NCBI GenBank assembly: GCA_017626555.1
Contig: JAGAIM010000116.1
Span: 62,001-126,000 of the forward strand
DNA from: Bacteroidales bacterium
GTDB lineage: Bacteria > Bacteroidota > Bacteroidia > Bacteroidales > UBA932
Direction: 5' to 3'
Length of the DNA stretch: 64,000 bases
Position numbers and translations under genes: made by a program. This document shows, piece by piece, positions 45,801 through 54,448 of this stretch. The notes beneath the pieces were generated by a model that saw nothing but the letters and a program-made list of their open reading frames with translations, did not search any database and had not been told where the DNA came from. Numbering within the stretch: the first letter of the stretch is position 1; every line of letters begins with the position of its first letter.

Positions 45801-46007
45801 ACCTTCCCTTCCGCTTGGATGAAGAAGGCCAGGATTTCTAGTCTGCGCCTTTATGCAAATATTCAGAATGTCTATACCTGGAGCAAGTACAAAGGTCTTG
45901 ATCCTGAAATCGGTGCAATGTACGGAGACGCACTTATGACAGGTGTTGACTACGGACGTTATCCATCACCACGTATCTATACATTCGGTGTGAACATTTC
46001 CTTCTAA
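42855..46007 (+). CDS. SusC/RagA-family TonB-dependent outer-membrane transporter
   Basis: A 1050-residue outer-membrane importer. Order: signal peptide ending YAQ, an N-terminal carboxypeptidase-regulatory-like domain (about 30-105, KGTVSDAIGPVIGASV), TonB-box region with EVVVVGYGQ, plug (about 120-235, with GVQIQANSGTPGASSSIRIR and IDGVVIDSATDDE), and a 22-strand barrel ending YTFGVNISF. With SusD it imports large xylo-oligosaccharides made at the surface. A run of eight G bases at 42917-42924 lies inside the signal-peptide codons. It leads an operon with susD, a glycan-binding protein and a modular GH10. Confidence 0.97.
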   Translation: MKSATYFKHIWLLFVLFILPLGGAAYAQNITVKGTVSDAIGPVIGASVIQKGTTNGAVTEIDGTYTLNVLSNAVLTVSCIGYRTQEIQLNGQSVQNFFLEEDTEMLSEVVVVGYGQMKRADLTGAVASVGDEAISKSVVTSIDQVLQGRAAGVQIQANSGTPGASSSIRIRGINSLNATNQPIFVIDGVVIDSATDDETSNPLSTINPSDIETMDVLKDASAAAIYGSRASNGVIMITTKKGKAGHATVTYDGYVGWQEMAKQLEMLNLSEYAELHNLRADMYIVEKSSQFVRPDLLGEGTNWQDELFRKALMHNHSLSITGGNGKTTYAISGGYLGQEGIALGSDFNRISLRSNIDTQIKKWLKGGVNFSFAQSKQNVGTDNNTIMSALIQQPTVAVTSPDGSFDGPEDTWMPENPVGLASIRTNKNEKINFRFNTYLEAQIIDGLTFKTELSTDWNFNSYYYYQPDYRFGIKENDIRTSKWTKTNTKYWSWRNILTYNKTFAEKHNVNLMAGQEMSFSKWENQVGTATGFLSNSTPDLSAGDITSSTTTGTKVSNSIASFFGRAFYSYDDRYLVTATIRRDGSSKFATGNKWGWFPSAALAWRISEESWMENATALNNLKLRAGWGSTGNQNVSDFAYMALLSYKTTPWGTGVLTGNTANPDLTWETTDSFNAGLDVALFDNRIEFIADVYYKKTRNLLLQLPLPAYLGSSGPGSAANPWGNVGSLENKGIELTLNTVNISKGDFYWGTNLIFSLNRNKVLALDTANSSIEKNYQPSSNNFIVTKTAVGQPIGQFWGYKVIGRFDNPTDFYYRDENGNVQQVALPEGNTISESGTWIGDYRYADINGDGVINNEDCTYIGNPEPKFTYGIGNTFTWKGFDLNIFFNGSYGNQAMNLTRYRIEDPRVNNNVLKSALNYAKVEVIDPSLPDNDYRNLRVSNPDATSMPAIQKTDANANYTRISDLLIEDASYIRLQNISIGYTFPSAWMKKARISSLRLYANIQNVYTWSKYKGLDPEIGAMYGDALMTGVDYGRYPSPRIYTFGVNISF

Positions 46008-46027
46008 TCAAATAAATGGACAATACA

Positions 46028-47713
46028 ATGAAAAACAAGATATTGATTCTCGTGGCAATGATGGCCGGAGTCGCATTCTTCGCATCCTGTGAAGACTTCC
46101 TCACTTCGACCAACACGACAAATGCCAATCAGGAGACTTATTTCGACAGTGATGAGGCTCTCGAGACTGCAACCGCACCTTTGTATAATTTTGTGTGGTC
46201 CAACTTCAACGGCAAGTTGTACTACAGTATGGGTGACGGAAGGTCAAACAACCTTACTGCGCGCTGGTCAGACTATATCTATCCTTTCACCAACTTCACA
46301 GAGACGGCGCTCAGCCCGGGTCTTGAAGATGCGTGGGGATCTCTCTATTCGGTGATCGCTCAGGCCAATTATACCATCACCAATATACAGAATTATTCTA
46401 CCGCATCAGTCTCCGAAGAAGCGAAGATCCAGGCATACGCTGAAGCACGCTTTATGAGAGGAGTTGCATATTGGTATATTGCATCTCTCTGGGGAAAAGG
46501 TATAATCTACACAGATACTGCGGCTCAGGTCGCTAATCCGATCGTACCTCCTCACCGTCAGGTTGATGTTATGGAGTTTGCGATCCGTGATCTTGAATAT
46601 GCAGCGGCTAATCTTTCTGCTACAGCAGGCGACCCAGGCCGTGTGACAAAGTACAGTGCATTCGGAATGCTCTCAAGAGTATATCTTTCAATGGCCGGTC
46701 TCACTACAGACGGACAGTATGATGGAACGAATATCGAGACAAACTTCAATGACGGGAAGCGTAATGCGTATTATCTCGATCTGGCAAGAAAGGCTGCGAT
46801 CAAATGTATAGAAGGCCCGTATGCTCTTCTTCCTGAGTATAAGCAACTTTTCGCAGTTCCGACTTGGAATAATAACAGCGAGTCCATATTCCAACTTCAG
46901 TGGCTCAAAGGCTCCAACGATGCTATCGGCTGGGGTGGAGGTAATGCCCTTTCTGCATTCTTCTCCTGGTCAACAATGGTCGGTGAGACCAACTGGGGAA
47001 ATGCAACGTATGCATCCTGGGATATGGTCCGTGAATATGATCCTGCTGATGTCATCCGCCGTCACGCCACTATCGCGACTGTGGGAGCATTCTATGATGA
47101 CCTCAATACGGAAAATGGCGGTTATACATACGATGTGACAGAAGACGGATATGACAACAAGTGCAACGTCAAGAAGCACGTTATCGGAAAACTTGCCGAC
47201 AACGGACAGAGTTATCAGCAGAGTTCAGGTGTAAATACCTATATGATGCGTCTTGCTGAAGTTTATCTCAACCTTGCGGAGGCTATTCTCGGCAATAATG
47301 AGACAACCAACGACCCGACTGCGCTCCAGTACTATAATGCAGTGCGTGAGCGTGCTGGTATGCCGACAAAGATGATCATACGTTATGAGGACCTCAGATA
47401 TGAGCGTCGTATCGAACTTGCGTACGAGGGACAGTACTGGTATGACCTTCTCCGCCGTTCATACTATCAGCGTCAGGAAGTGATCAATTATCTCAACAAC
47501 CAGGAAAGAAACCGTGGTTATGAGTGGGATGAGGCTGCTGGAACATACGTTGCGGCCGAGGATCCTGGTGAAGGTGTTTCAGTCGCTACAGAGCAGCACC
47601 TCCTTATTCCTATTTCCGATGTTGACCGTGGACGTAATAATCTTCTCAACGGTGAGCCTGTGGCATACGAGTTCGGCGAAAGAGAAGTGAATGTTGCTGA
47701 ATTGTACAACTAA
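46028..47713 (+). CDS. SusD/RagB-family glycan-binding lipoprotein
   Basis: SusD proteins cap the SusC barrel and bind glycan at the cell surface. The start at 46028 gives MKNKILILVAMMAGVAFFASC with lipobox FASC; an in-frame ATG four codons upstream is less likely. The C-terminal region has the typical MRLAEVYLNLAEAIL, YNAVRERAGMP and ELAYEGQYWYDLLR. The length of about 561 residues is usual. It follows susC by 20 bases. Confidence 0.96.
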   Translation: MKNKILILVAMMAGVAFFASCEDFLTSTNTTNANQETYFDSDEALETATAPLYNFVWSNFNGKLYYSMGDGRSNNLTARWSDYIYPFTNFTETALSPGLEDAWGSLYSVIAQANYTITNIQNYSTASVSEEAKIQAYAEARFMRGVAYWYIASLWGKGIIYTDTAAQVANPIVPPHRQVDVMEFAIRDLEYAAANLSATAGDPGRVTKYSAFGMLSRVYLSMAGLTTDGQYDGTNIETNFNDGKRNAYYLDLARKAAIKCIEGPYALLPEYKQLFAVPTWNNNSESIFQLQWLKGSNDAIGWGGGNALSAFFSWSTMVGETNWGNATYASWDMVREYDPADVIRRHATIATVGAFYDDLNTENGGYTYDVTEDGYDNKCNVKKHVIGKLADNGQSYQQSSGVNTYMMRLAEVYLNLAEAILGNNETTNDPTALQYYNAVRERAGMPTKMIIRYEDLRYERRIELAYEGQYWYDLLRRSYYQRQEVINYLNNQERNRGYEWDEAAGTYVAAEDPGEGVSVATEQHLLIPISDVDRGRNNLLNGEPVAYEFGEREVNVAELYN

Positions 47714-47730
47714 TTAATGAATAGAGAGTT

Positions 47731-49137
47731 ATGAAGAATATCAAATATATGTGGCTCTTGTGTATCGCTTTGATTTCGGCGGCATTCGTATCCTGCAACA
47801 AGGAGGACGAGTATTTCAATGAGGAGTATCAGAGCGTACCTGTCAAGATTACTCAGATCTATCTTGAGAACTATGAGTCTTCTGTACCTGACCGTCCTGT
47901 GGAGTTCGCCCGTCTGGGGCAACTCATCCGTGTGGAGGGCAGCGGACTGTTTGGAATGAAAAAGGTGTATATCAATGGATATGACACATATTTCAACCGT
48001 GCATACGTATCGGACAATTCTATGCTCATCCAGATCAACACCAAGACTCCGGTAGTGGATGCAGAAGAGGAAGTGCGTAATACAATACGCTTTGTCAAGG
48101 ATGAAACTGAAACTGTATATGAATTCCTCATCCGTGCAGCATCTCCTACAGTCACAGGAATCAATATGACGCTTCCTATGCCTGGTGAGACTGTAAAGGT
48201 GAACGGAACCAACCTCCACGAGACCGTGAAGGTTACTCTTCCGGGAGGCATCGAGGTGACTGAAGTCACTTGTGACGAAGATGGCGAGTGGTACTCTTTC
48301 GTAATGCCGGAGGGTGTGACAGAAGGTGGATGTCTATATTCTGAAGGTGCTCACGGTTATGCTCAGACTCCTGACTATTTCAACGAAAGAAGGGGTATGA
48401 TCATTGACTTCGACGGTGTCGGAACTCAGGGTGGCTGGAGTGCAACCTATACATCGGAAGAACTTGCTGTTGACCCTCTGGGAACCGGTCGTGGCAATGT
48501 AGTGCCGGCAGTTCCAGAGGCAGTAGTTGCGGAAGGCGGTATTGCTGCTGGTGCAAACGGCAAGGGATGGTTTACGGCAGGTGGCGAAAAGGGAGCCTGG
48601 TCTGCAGACAGCGAGGATTGGGCAAAGACATTCGGCGAACTGATTCCGGCGGAAACTCCTGTGGCTGAGATCGCACTTCAGTTTGATGTGTATTCTCCAG
48701 AGCCTTGGACAACAGGTATGCTTGAGTTTACATTGCAGAACAACCTGTCTAACTACGGATATGGCTCTACCGAGACTACCAACACCACCAATATCGAATT
48801 CCCGACTGCTGTGGTTTGGGTGCCTTGGCTTACAGAAGACGGTGGACAGGAACCATACCAGACCGACGGATGGGTGACAGTCACTATTCCGGTAAATACA
48901 ATCGGAAAATATCAGAACACCGAGGCTGACCTTACTTTTGCATCAATCTGCGCTGACCGTGCCGCTGCAAGTTATGCAAACTTCGGTATGTTCCTCGTGA
49001 ATAATGAGGTGGCTTACAGTGAGGATATTGTCTATAAGCCGTCTGCATTCGCTCAGATGGTCTATGTTGACAACTGGCGCCTTGTACCTTATAAATCAGT
49101 GGTGGTTTCCGACTATCCTGAGGATGAGGAAGAGTAA
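47731..49137 (+). CDS. Surface glycan-binding lipoprotein with IPT/TIG-like domains
   Basis: A 468-residue lipoprotein (signal peptide ending FVSC, then NKEDEYF). Residues about 30-125 and 130-205 look like two IPT/TIG-like beta domains (ARLGQLIRVEGSGLFGMKKV; LPMPGETVKVNGTNLHETV). The rest, from about 225 (IIDFDGVGTQGGWSA) to the end, resembles the glycan-binding C-terminal domain of SusE-position surface proteins, with aromatic-rich stretches. Position directly after susD and before the surface xylanase supports a role in holding xylan at the cell surface. No enzyme motif is seen. Confidence 0.85.
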   Translation: MKNIKYMWLLCIALISAAFVSCNKEDEYFNEEYQSVPVKITQIYLENYESSVPDRPVEFARLGQLIRVEGSGLFGMKKVYINGYDTYFNRAYVSDNSMLIQINTKTPVVDAEEEVRNTIRFVKDETETVYEFLIRAASPTVTGINMTLPMPGETVKVNGTNLHETVKVTLPGGIEVTEVTCDEDGEWYSFVMPEGVTEGGCLYSEGAHGYAQTPDYFNERRGMIIDFDGVGTQGGWSATYTSEELAVDPLGTGRGNVVPAVPEAVVAEGGIAAGANGKGWFTAGGEKGAWSADSEDWAKTFGELIPAETPVAEIALQFDVYSPEPWTTGMLEFTLQNNLSNYGYGSTETTNTTNIEFPTAVVWVPWLTEDGGQEPYQTDGWVTVTIPVNTIGKYQNTEADLTFASICADRAAASYANFGMFLVNNEVAYSEDIVYKPSAFAQMVYVDNWRLVPYKSVVVSDYPEDEEE

Positions 49138-49163
49138 TCAATAACACAAAACTGATGACAATT

Positions 49164-51950
49164 ATGAAATACAATAAATTCATTCTCCCTTTCGCGGCTT
49201 GTGCTCTGCTTTTCACAGGCTGTATGGACGAGATAATGGAGTGGCAGGAACCTGACGGATCGATCACTGAGGCGGACATACCTCTTCAGGATGCAGAGGC
49301 TCTTGCGAATTACAAGACTATCAAGGAGTATGCGGCAGAGTATGTTCCTGGTATGAAGATAGGTCTTGGTCTCGGTGCGGATCTGTATATCGAAGATCCT
49401 GCATACAGAGAGATTGCTGATGCAAATTTCCAGATGTTTACAACCGGAAATGCAATGAAGCATTCATCTGTTGTCAAGGCAAACGGTGAACTGAACTTTG
49501 CAACAATTGATGCCTTTATGGAACTTGTTCCTTCTGATATCGAGGTCTATGGACACAATTTCCTCTGGCATACCCAGCAGAAGCAACAGTATCTGAAGTC
49601 CCTCATTGCTCCTGAAATGAAGGTTGAGGTTCCTCAGGGTGAGAAATGCGAGAATGTTGTCACAAACGGTGGCTTTGAGGACGGAACGAATGGTTGGACC
49701 GGACTTTGGGGTAAATATACATACGCTGTCGAGCAGCCTGGACGTGACGGTACAGGTAATGCCATCCATTTCACTATCAGCCCAGAATGTGCGAACCAGT
49801 GGGATGCTCAGTTGTTCTGGTCTCTTGGCGATTTCCTTGTGCCTGGTGAGACCTATTATTATGAGTTCTATGCCAAGTCAGACTGCGGACTTGCCTGCCA
49901 GTTCATAGGTCAGAATGCCGCATACAGTGGCATTTATAAGGATACATTCACACCTGGAACAGATTGGACATTCTTTTCCGGTGAGTTTACACTTGGAGAG
50001 ACAGAACTTGCCGATATCGAGCGTGTGGGATTACAATTCGGAGGCGATCCTGGTGCACAGATCTGGTTCGACGACTTCAAGTTCGGAAAGAAACTTGAGA
50101 ATGTAGAGCCTGAAAAGATGATCAACATTGTGGGCGAAGACGGCAAGTTCGAGTGGACGGACGGCACAACAGGACAGTGGACCGGCCTTTGGGGCAAATA
50201 TACTTATCAGGTCGTTTCCCCAGGTTATGAAGGCAATCAGGCTATGGAATTCACACTTACTGCAGAGTGTGCGAACCAGTGGGATGCACAATTGTTCTAT
50301 CCTGTCAATCTTGAGGTCGGCAAAACATACGCTTATTCATTCTGGGCGAAGTCTGATTCTGCTCTGAATGTTCAGTTCATCGGTCAGAACGAGTCTTACG
50401 CCGGTATTTATAAGGATGCCTTTGATCTTCCGGCTGATTGGATTCTTTGCGAGGGTGAGTTCACTTATACAGAGTCTGATCCTGAGGCTGTTTGCCGTGT
50501 GGGTGTCCAGTTCGGACGTTCAGGATCAGCGGGTGCGAAGTTCTATATCGATGACTTCAAATTCGGAGAGAAGAATCCTGACTATGGCAAGGAAGAGCCT
50601 TCAGATCCTATGATCAATGTCGTTACAAACGGTGGATTCGAGGCTGGCGCAGAGGGCTGGACAGGTCTTTGGGGTAAATATACATACGAGACTGATGCGG
50701 CAGGTTATGACGGACAGTGTCTTGCTTTCACTCTTACTGCAGAGTGTGCAAACCAGTGGGATGCACAATTGTTCTGGCCTGTCAATCTCGAGGTCGGCAA
50801 GACATACGCATATTCATACTGGGCGAAGTCTGATTCAGGACTCAATGTTCAGTTCATAGGTCAGAACGAGTCGTACTCAGGTATATACAAGGAGTCGTTC
50901 GACCTTCCATCAGAATGGTTCTTCTGCTCTGGTGAATTCACTTACACAGAGTCTGATCCTGAGGCATTATGCCGTGTCGGTGTCCAATTCGGAAAGGCTG
51001 CTTCAGAAGGTGCCAAGTTCTGGATTGATGAATTCAAGTTCGGAGAGAAGATAGCAACTCCTGCTTCATCACGCAGATATCTTGCTCCTAAGCCTCAGAA
51101 GGCTGCTCCTACCATCACGTATATCTATAAGACACCGGAAGAGAAGAAGGAACTCCTTCTTGGCGCTATGGAGTCCTGGATACGTCAGATGGCAGAGCAT
51201 CTTCCTACAGTAAAGTGCTGGGATGTCATCAACGAACCTATCATCGACGGAAGCCACGGCTGGCGTGGTCTGGATGGCAACTTCTCAGAGGGTGACTCCG
51301 CTCCAGTAGAAAATAACGGACTTACTCTCAACTGGGAGTCAGATCGTTGGTATTGGGCATATTACATAGGTCAGGAGTATGCTCGTAAGGCTTTCGAGTA
51401 TGCACGTAAGTATTGTGGAGAGGATGCAAAACTCTTTGTCAATGACTATGGTCTGGAATCAAGTGCAGGCAAACTTGATGCACTCATCAAATTCGTCCAG
51501 TATATCGAGGATGGCGGTCACAGGGTTGATGGTATCGGTACTCAGATGCACGTGTCAACATCCATCACAAAAGAAAAGGTTGATGCGATGTTCAAGACAA
51601 TGGCAGCAACCGGCAAACTTGTACGTGTGACCGAACTTGATGTCCAGGTGGGAACTGCAAACCCTTCTGCAGATCAACTTCTTGCACAGGCACAGACTTA
51701 TCGGATGATTATGGAGTCATACAAGGAGAATGTCCCTGAGGCTCAGCAGTCCGGTATCACAATCTGGACTCTGTCAGATAATGCTGCAGAGCACGAATTC
51801 TGGCTCAACGGTGACGCTCCTAACCTTTTTGATGCTAATTACGGACGTAAACTTGCCTACAAGTATTTCTGTGACGGAATTGCAGGAAAGGACATATCTG
51901 AAGAATTCGACGGACTTGACTGGAAGAATGCAGTCCATACTGAAGAATAA
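49164..51950 (+). CDS. Surface GH10 xylanase interrupted by three CBM4/9-type modules
   Basis: Numbering from MKYNKFILPF at 49164: a lipoprotein signal peptide with lipobox FTGC, then the first part of a GH10 barrel (about 45-150, with TTGNAMKHSS and GHNFLWHTQQ). Three carbohydrate-binding repeats follow at about 163-309, 318-469 and 483-629, each with WTGLWGKYTY and ECANQWDAQLF. The barrel resumes at about 650 with acid/base Glu691 in WDVINEP and nucleophile Glu824 in VRVTELDVQ. CBM insertion into GH10 is known for Bacteroidetes surface xylanases, where one or two modules are usual. The ENxMK motif is altered to GNAMK. It is the last gene of the susC operon and is expected to make the first cuts in xylan at the cell surface. 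Confidence 0.95.
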   Translation: MKYNKFILPFAACALLFTGCMDEIMEWQEPDGSITEADIPLQDAEALANYKTIKEYAAEYVPGMKIGLGLGADLYIEDPAYREIADANFQMFTTGNAMKHSSVVKANGELNFATIDAFMELVPSDIEVYGHNFLWHTQQKQQYLKSLIAPEMKVEVPQGEKCENVVTNGGFEDGTNGWTGLWGKYTYAVEQPGRDGTGNAIHFTISPECANQWDAQLFWSLGDFLVPGETYYYEFYAKSDCGLACQFIGQNAAYSGIYKDTFTPGTDWTFFSGEFTLGETELADIERVGLQFGGDPGAQIWFDDFKFGKKLENVEPEKMINIVGEDGKFEWTDGTTGQWTGLWGKYTYQVVSPGYEGNQAMEFTLTAECANQWDAQLFYPVNLEVGKTYAYSFWAKSDSALNVQFIGQNESYAGIYKDAFDLPADWILCEGEFTYTESDPEAVCRVGVQFGRSGSAGAKFYIDDFKFGEKNPDYGKEEPSDPMINVVTNGGFEAGAEGWTGLWGKYTYETDAAGYDGQCLAFTLTAECANQWDAQLFWPVNLEVGKTYAYSYWAKSDSGLNVQFIGQNESYSGIYKESFDLPSEWFFCSGEFTYTESDPEALCRVGVQFGKAASEGAKFWIDEFKFGEKIATPASSRRYLAPKPQKAAPTITYIYKTPEEKKELLLGAMESWIRQMAEHLPTVKCWDVINEPIIDGSHGWRGLDGNFSEGDSAPVENNGLTLNWESDRWYWAYYIGQEYARKAFEYARKYCGEDAKLFVNDYGLESSAGKLDALIKFVQYIEDGGHRVDGIGTQMHVSTSITKEKVDAMFKTMAATGKLVRVTELDVQVGTANPSADQLLAQAQTYRMIMESYKENVPEAQQSGITIWTLSDNAAEHEFWLNGDAPNLFDANYGRKLAYKYFCDGIAGKDISEEFDGLDWKNAVHTEE
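50115..51050 (+). repeat. Tandem CBM repeats 2 and 3 within the GH10 gene
   Basis: Two copies of about 450 bases share long near-identical stretches at the nucleotide level, for example the segments around 50258-50400 and 50738-50880. The first CBM (49650-50090) is more diverged. This points to a fairly recent internal duplication of copy 2/3. Confidence 0.8.
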
Positions 51951-51970
51951 TTCACGGAATTGATGGAATC

Positions 51971-52001
51971 AAAGCCGGTCTCATAAAGGGACCGGCTTTT
52001 T
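51971..52001 (+). terminator. Terminator of the susC operon
   Basis: AAAGCCGGTC (51971-51980) pairs perfectly with GACCGGCTTT (51990-51999), and T bases follow. It lies 20 bases after the GH10 stop. Confidence 0.85.
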
Positions 52002-52021
52002 ACACAGACATTTGAAAAGTT

Positions 52022-53731
52022 ATGAAGCGTATATTCCTATCTCTTATATTTGTTTTGATATTTCAGTATGGATTTTCCCAGAATGCAACGTTGAAAAGAT
52101 ACGGTGATGCCTGGCAGATGGAAGTCGATGGAAAGCCTTTCCTTATTCTCGGAGGAGAACTGGGGAATTCTTCTGCTTCCTGTCCGGAGGATATCAGAAT
52201 AAATTTTGCGAAATTGAAGAGAATGGGCCTCAATACTGTTCTTGTGCCAGCATATTGGGATTTGACTGAGCCCGAGGAAGGCAGATTCGATTTCTCATTG
52301 ACTGACAAGGTCTTGGAAGAGGCAAGGAAGAACAATCTGAAAATTGTATTTCTGTGGTTCGGAGCGTGGAAGAACTCTATGAGTTGTTATGCACCGATGT
52401 GGTTCAAGAAGGATTACCGGAAATATCCCCGTGCATACACACAAGAGGGGAAGCCTCTGGAGATTGCGAGTGTTTTTTCTGAGAATGTGTTTTCTGCCGA
52501 CAATAAGGCATTCAGAGTCTGGCTGACGCATATTGCCGAAGTTGACAAAGGGTACGGAACCGTGATAATGCTTCAGATTGAGAATGAAATCGGTATGCTT
52601 GAGGATGCTAGGGATCATTCTGAAATAGCGGACCGGTATTTCAATGCTGAGGTTCCGGATCAACTGACAGAATACCTTGTGAAGAACAAATCCCTTCTGC
52701 ATCCGTATCTGTCCGGAAAATGGCAGGAGAACGGTTCCAGAACCGAAGGGACCTGGAAAGATGTTTTTGGAGATGATATTTATACGGACGAGATATTTAT
52801 GTCCTGGCATTATGCGTCATACGTAGAAAGGATGGCTGCCAGTGCAAGGAAAATCTATGATGTCCCTCTTTTTGTCAATGCAGCGATGAACAGCCGTGGA
52901 CGCAAACCAGGGGAGTATCCGTCTGCTGGCCCTCTGGCACATCTTATAGATATATGGCACTGTGCTGCACCTTCAATAGATCTGATTGCCCCTGATCTGT
53001 ATGACGACGGCTTCAAAGGATGGACTGCAAGATACGATCTGCACAATAACCCGCTTTTCATCCCTGAAATCCGGCATACTCAGAATAACGGGGTAAGGGC
53101 ATTTTACGTGTTCGGTGAGCATAATGCCCTGGGCTTCAGCCCTTTTGCAGTAGAGGATGGCTCTGACGATAAAGGATCCCCTTTTGTCGAAGGTTATGCA
53201 AAACTTCGTGAAATGATGCCTCTGATCACGAAATGGCAGGGCAAGGATGCTATGTGGGGTCTTCTTTTTGACCAAAATGACAAGGAACGTGTGATAGAAG
53301 ATGGTGACAATCTGCTGATATGCCGTCATAATTTTACCCTTCCTTGGGATCCGCGGGCTACAGATGGTTCGGTATGGCCGGAAGGGGGCGGGATCATAAT
53401 CCGTCTGGCAGAAGACGAATATGTTGTAGCCGGTAATGGTATTGTCGTAGAGTTTGCAACGGTTCAGGAAAGTCTTGCGGTCACTGCTCCTGGATCTTTG
53501 GGTGAAGACGGATTTGCCTCAGAGGGATCGCACGGCTATGAGGCTGCCGATATGATCTGGAAAGGCGTCAGATGCGGTATAGGCTCGGTTGACGAAGTGT
53601 CTGTAAATGAAGACGGATCATTCTCACGCATCCGTCGCTTGAACGGTGATCAGACTCATCAGGGGCGTCACGTGCGCATTTCTGTAGGAGACTTCAAGGT
53701 TCTCCACGTCCGTCTTTATTCTTATGAATGA
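52022..53731 (+). CDS. GH35-like secreted glycosidase with DUF5597-type C-terminus
   Basis: A signal peptide (IFLSLIFVLIFQYGFSQ) precedes a GH35-type (beta/alpha)8 barrel. The start of the barrel is FLILGGELGNSSASCPEDIR; acid/base Glu lies in MLQIENEIG near residue 190, and the nucleophile Glu in LFIPEIRHTQNN near 345. The C-terminal portion matches the domain seen in Bacteroidetes GH35 proteins of the DUF5597 kind. In a xylan locus, beta-galactosidase activity on galactose-decorated side chains is plausible, but substrate is inferred from context only. It starts after the susC operon terminator; no good promoter box is visible in the 70-base gap. Confidence 0.85.
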   Translation: MKRIFLSLIFVLIFQYGFSQNATLKRYGDAWQMEVDGKPFLILGGELGNSSASCPEDIRINFAKLKRMGLNTVLVPAYWDLTEPEEGRFDFSLTDKVLEEARKNNLKIVFLWFGAWKNSMSCYAPMWFKKDYRKYPRAYTQEGKPLEIASVFSENVFSADNKAFRVWLTHIAEVDKGYGTVIMLQIENEIGMLEDARDHSEIADRYFNAEVPDQLTEYLVKNKSLLHPYLSGKWQENGSRTEGTWKDVFGDDIYTDEIFMSWHYASYVERMAASARKIYDVPLFVNAAMNSRGRKPGEYPSAGPLAHLIDIWHCAAPSIDLIAPDLYDDGFKGWTARYDLHNNPLFIPEIRHTQNNGVRAFYVFGEHNALGFSPFAVEDGSDDKGSPFVEGYAKLREMMPLITKWQGKDAMWGLLFDQNDKERVIEDGDNLLICRHNFTLPWDPRATDGSVWPEGGGIIIRLAEDEYVVAGNGIVVEFATVQESLAVTAPGSLGEDGFASEGSHGYEAADMIWKGVRCGIGSVDEVSVNEDGSFSRIRRLNGDQTHQGRHVRISVGDFKVLHVRLYSYE

Positions 53732-53791
53732 CGCTTGCTGAAGGTTTAGCACAATAATTGACTATCATATCTCTGATTAATTATTAGTGAT

Positions 53792-54388
53792 ATGAAACGT
53801 CGTTTTGAAAATCTTACCAAGAAGGCCGGCCGTGCAGTAAGGCATTGGTGGCTTATGATGCTTGCCGGTGTGCTTTGCATTGCTGCCGGTATTGCCGTAT
53901 TTGCTTTCCCCCTCGAAAGTTATGTGACATTAAGTCTCCTGTTCGGAGTGCTTCTTCTCGTGGTAGGTGTGGCAAAACTAATTGCTGCATCCACCAGCGG
54001 CAACTACTTTATGATGAGAGGATATGTCATCGTTGGAGGTGTCCTCGACCTTATTCTGGGACTCTTTCTGTGTTTTTCTCCTGGGGTCACCCTAATGCTT
54101 CTCCCTATAATGATGGGGTTCTGGATGATGTACAACAGTTTCATCCTGATCGGTTTTTCCGGTGATTTCGAGACTTTCGGTGTTCCGGGTTCAGGCTGGC
54201 TGGTGGCAGGGGGAATCCTGCTTCTGATCCTGTCGATTCTGGTTCTTGTGAATCCTTTAGGCGCAGGTATTGCAACAGTTGTCGTGTTGGCGGGCGTCGG
54301 CCTCATTGTCTTGGGAATACTGCTTTGCGTTCTGTCGATGAAACTCAAGGATATTCATCGTAATTTTGACGCAGAGTACGTCCGCTGA
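53792..54388 (+). CDS. HdeD/DUF308-family membrane protein
   Basis: A 198-residue inner-membrane protein with about six hydrophobic helices from residue 18 to 188, such as WLMMLAGVLCIAAGIAVFAF and GGILLLILSILVLVNPLG. This is the DUF308/HdeD pattern of two three-helix repeats. HdeD is linked to acid resistance in Escherichia coli, but the role in Bacteroidetes is unknown. It does not look related to xylan use and is flanked by a bidirectional terminator. Confidence 0.85.
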   Translation: MKRRFENLTKKAGRAVRHWWLMMLAGVLCIAAGIAVFAFPLESYVTLSLLFGVLLLVVGVAKLIAASTSGNYFMMRGYVIVGGVLDLILGLFLCFSPGVTLMLLPIMMGFWMMYNSFILIGFSGDFETFGVPGSGWLVAGGILLLILSILVLVNPLGAGIATVVVLAGVGLIVLGILLCVLSMKLKDIHRNFDAEYVR

Positions 54389-54411
54389 TTTGAGTAGTGT
54401 AGTGTTGATGG

Positions 54412-54443
54412 CATCCGGATGACCTTTCACGGTCGTCCGGATG
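54412..54443. terminator. Bidirectional terminator between hdeD-like gene and GH51
   Basis: CATCCGGATGACC (54412-54424) pairs with 54431-54443, with one G-T wobble, around a short loop. It lies between convergent genes. Confidence 0.8.
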
Positions 54444-54448
54444 TGTCT

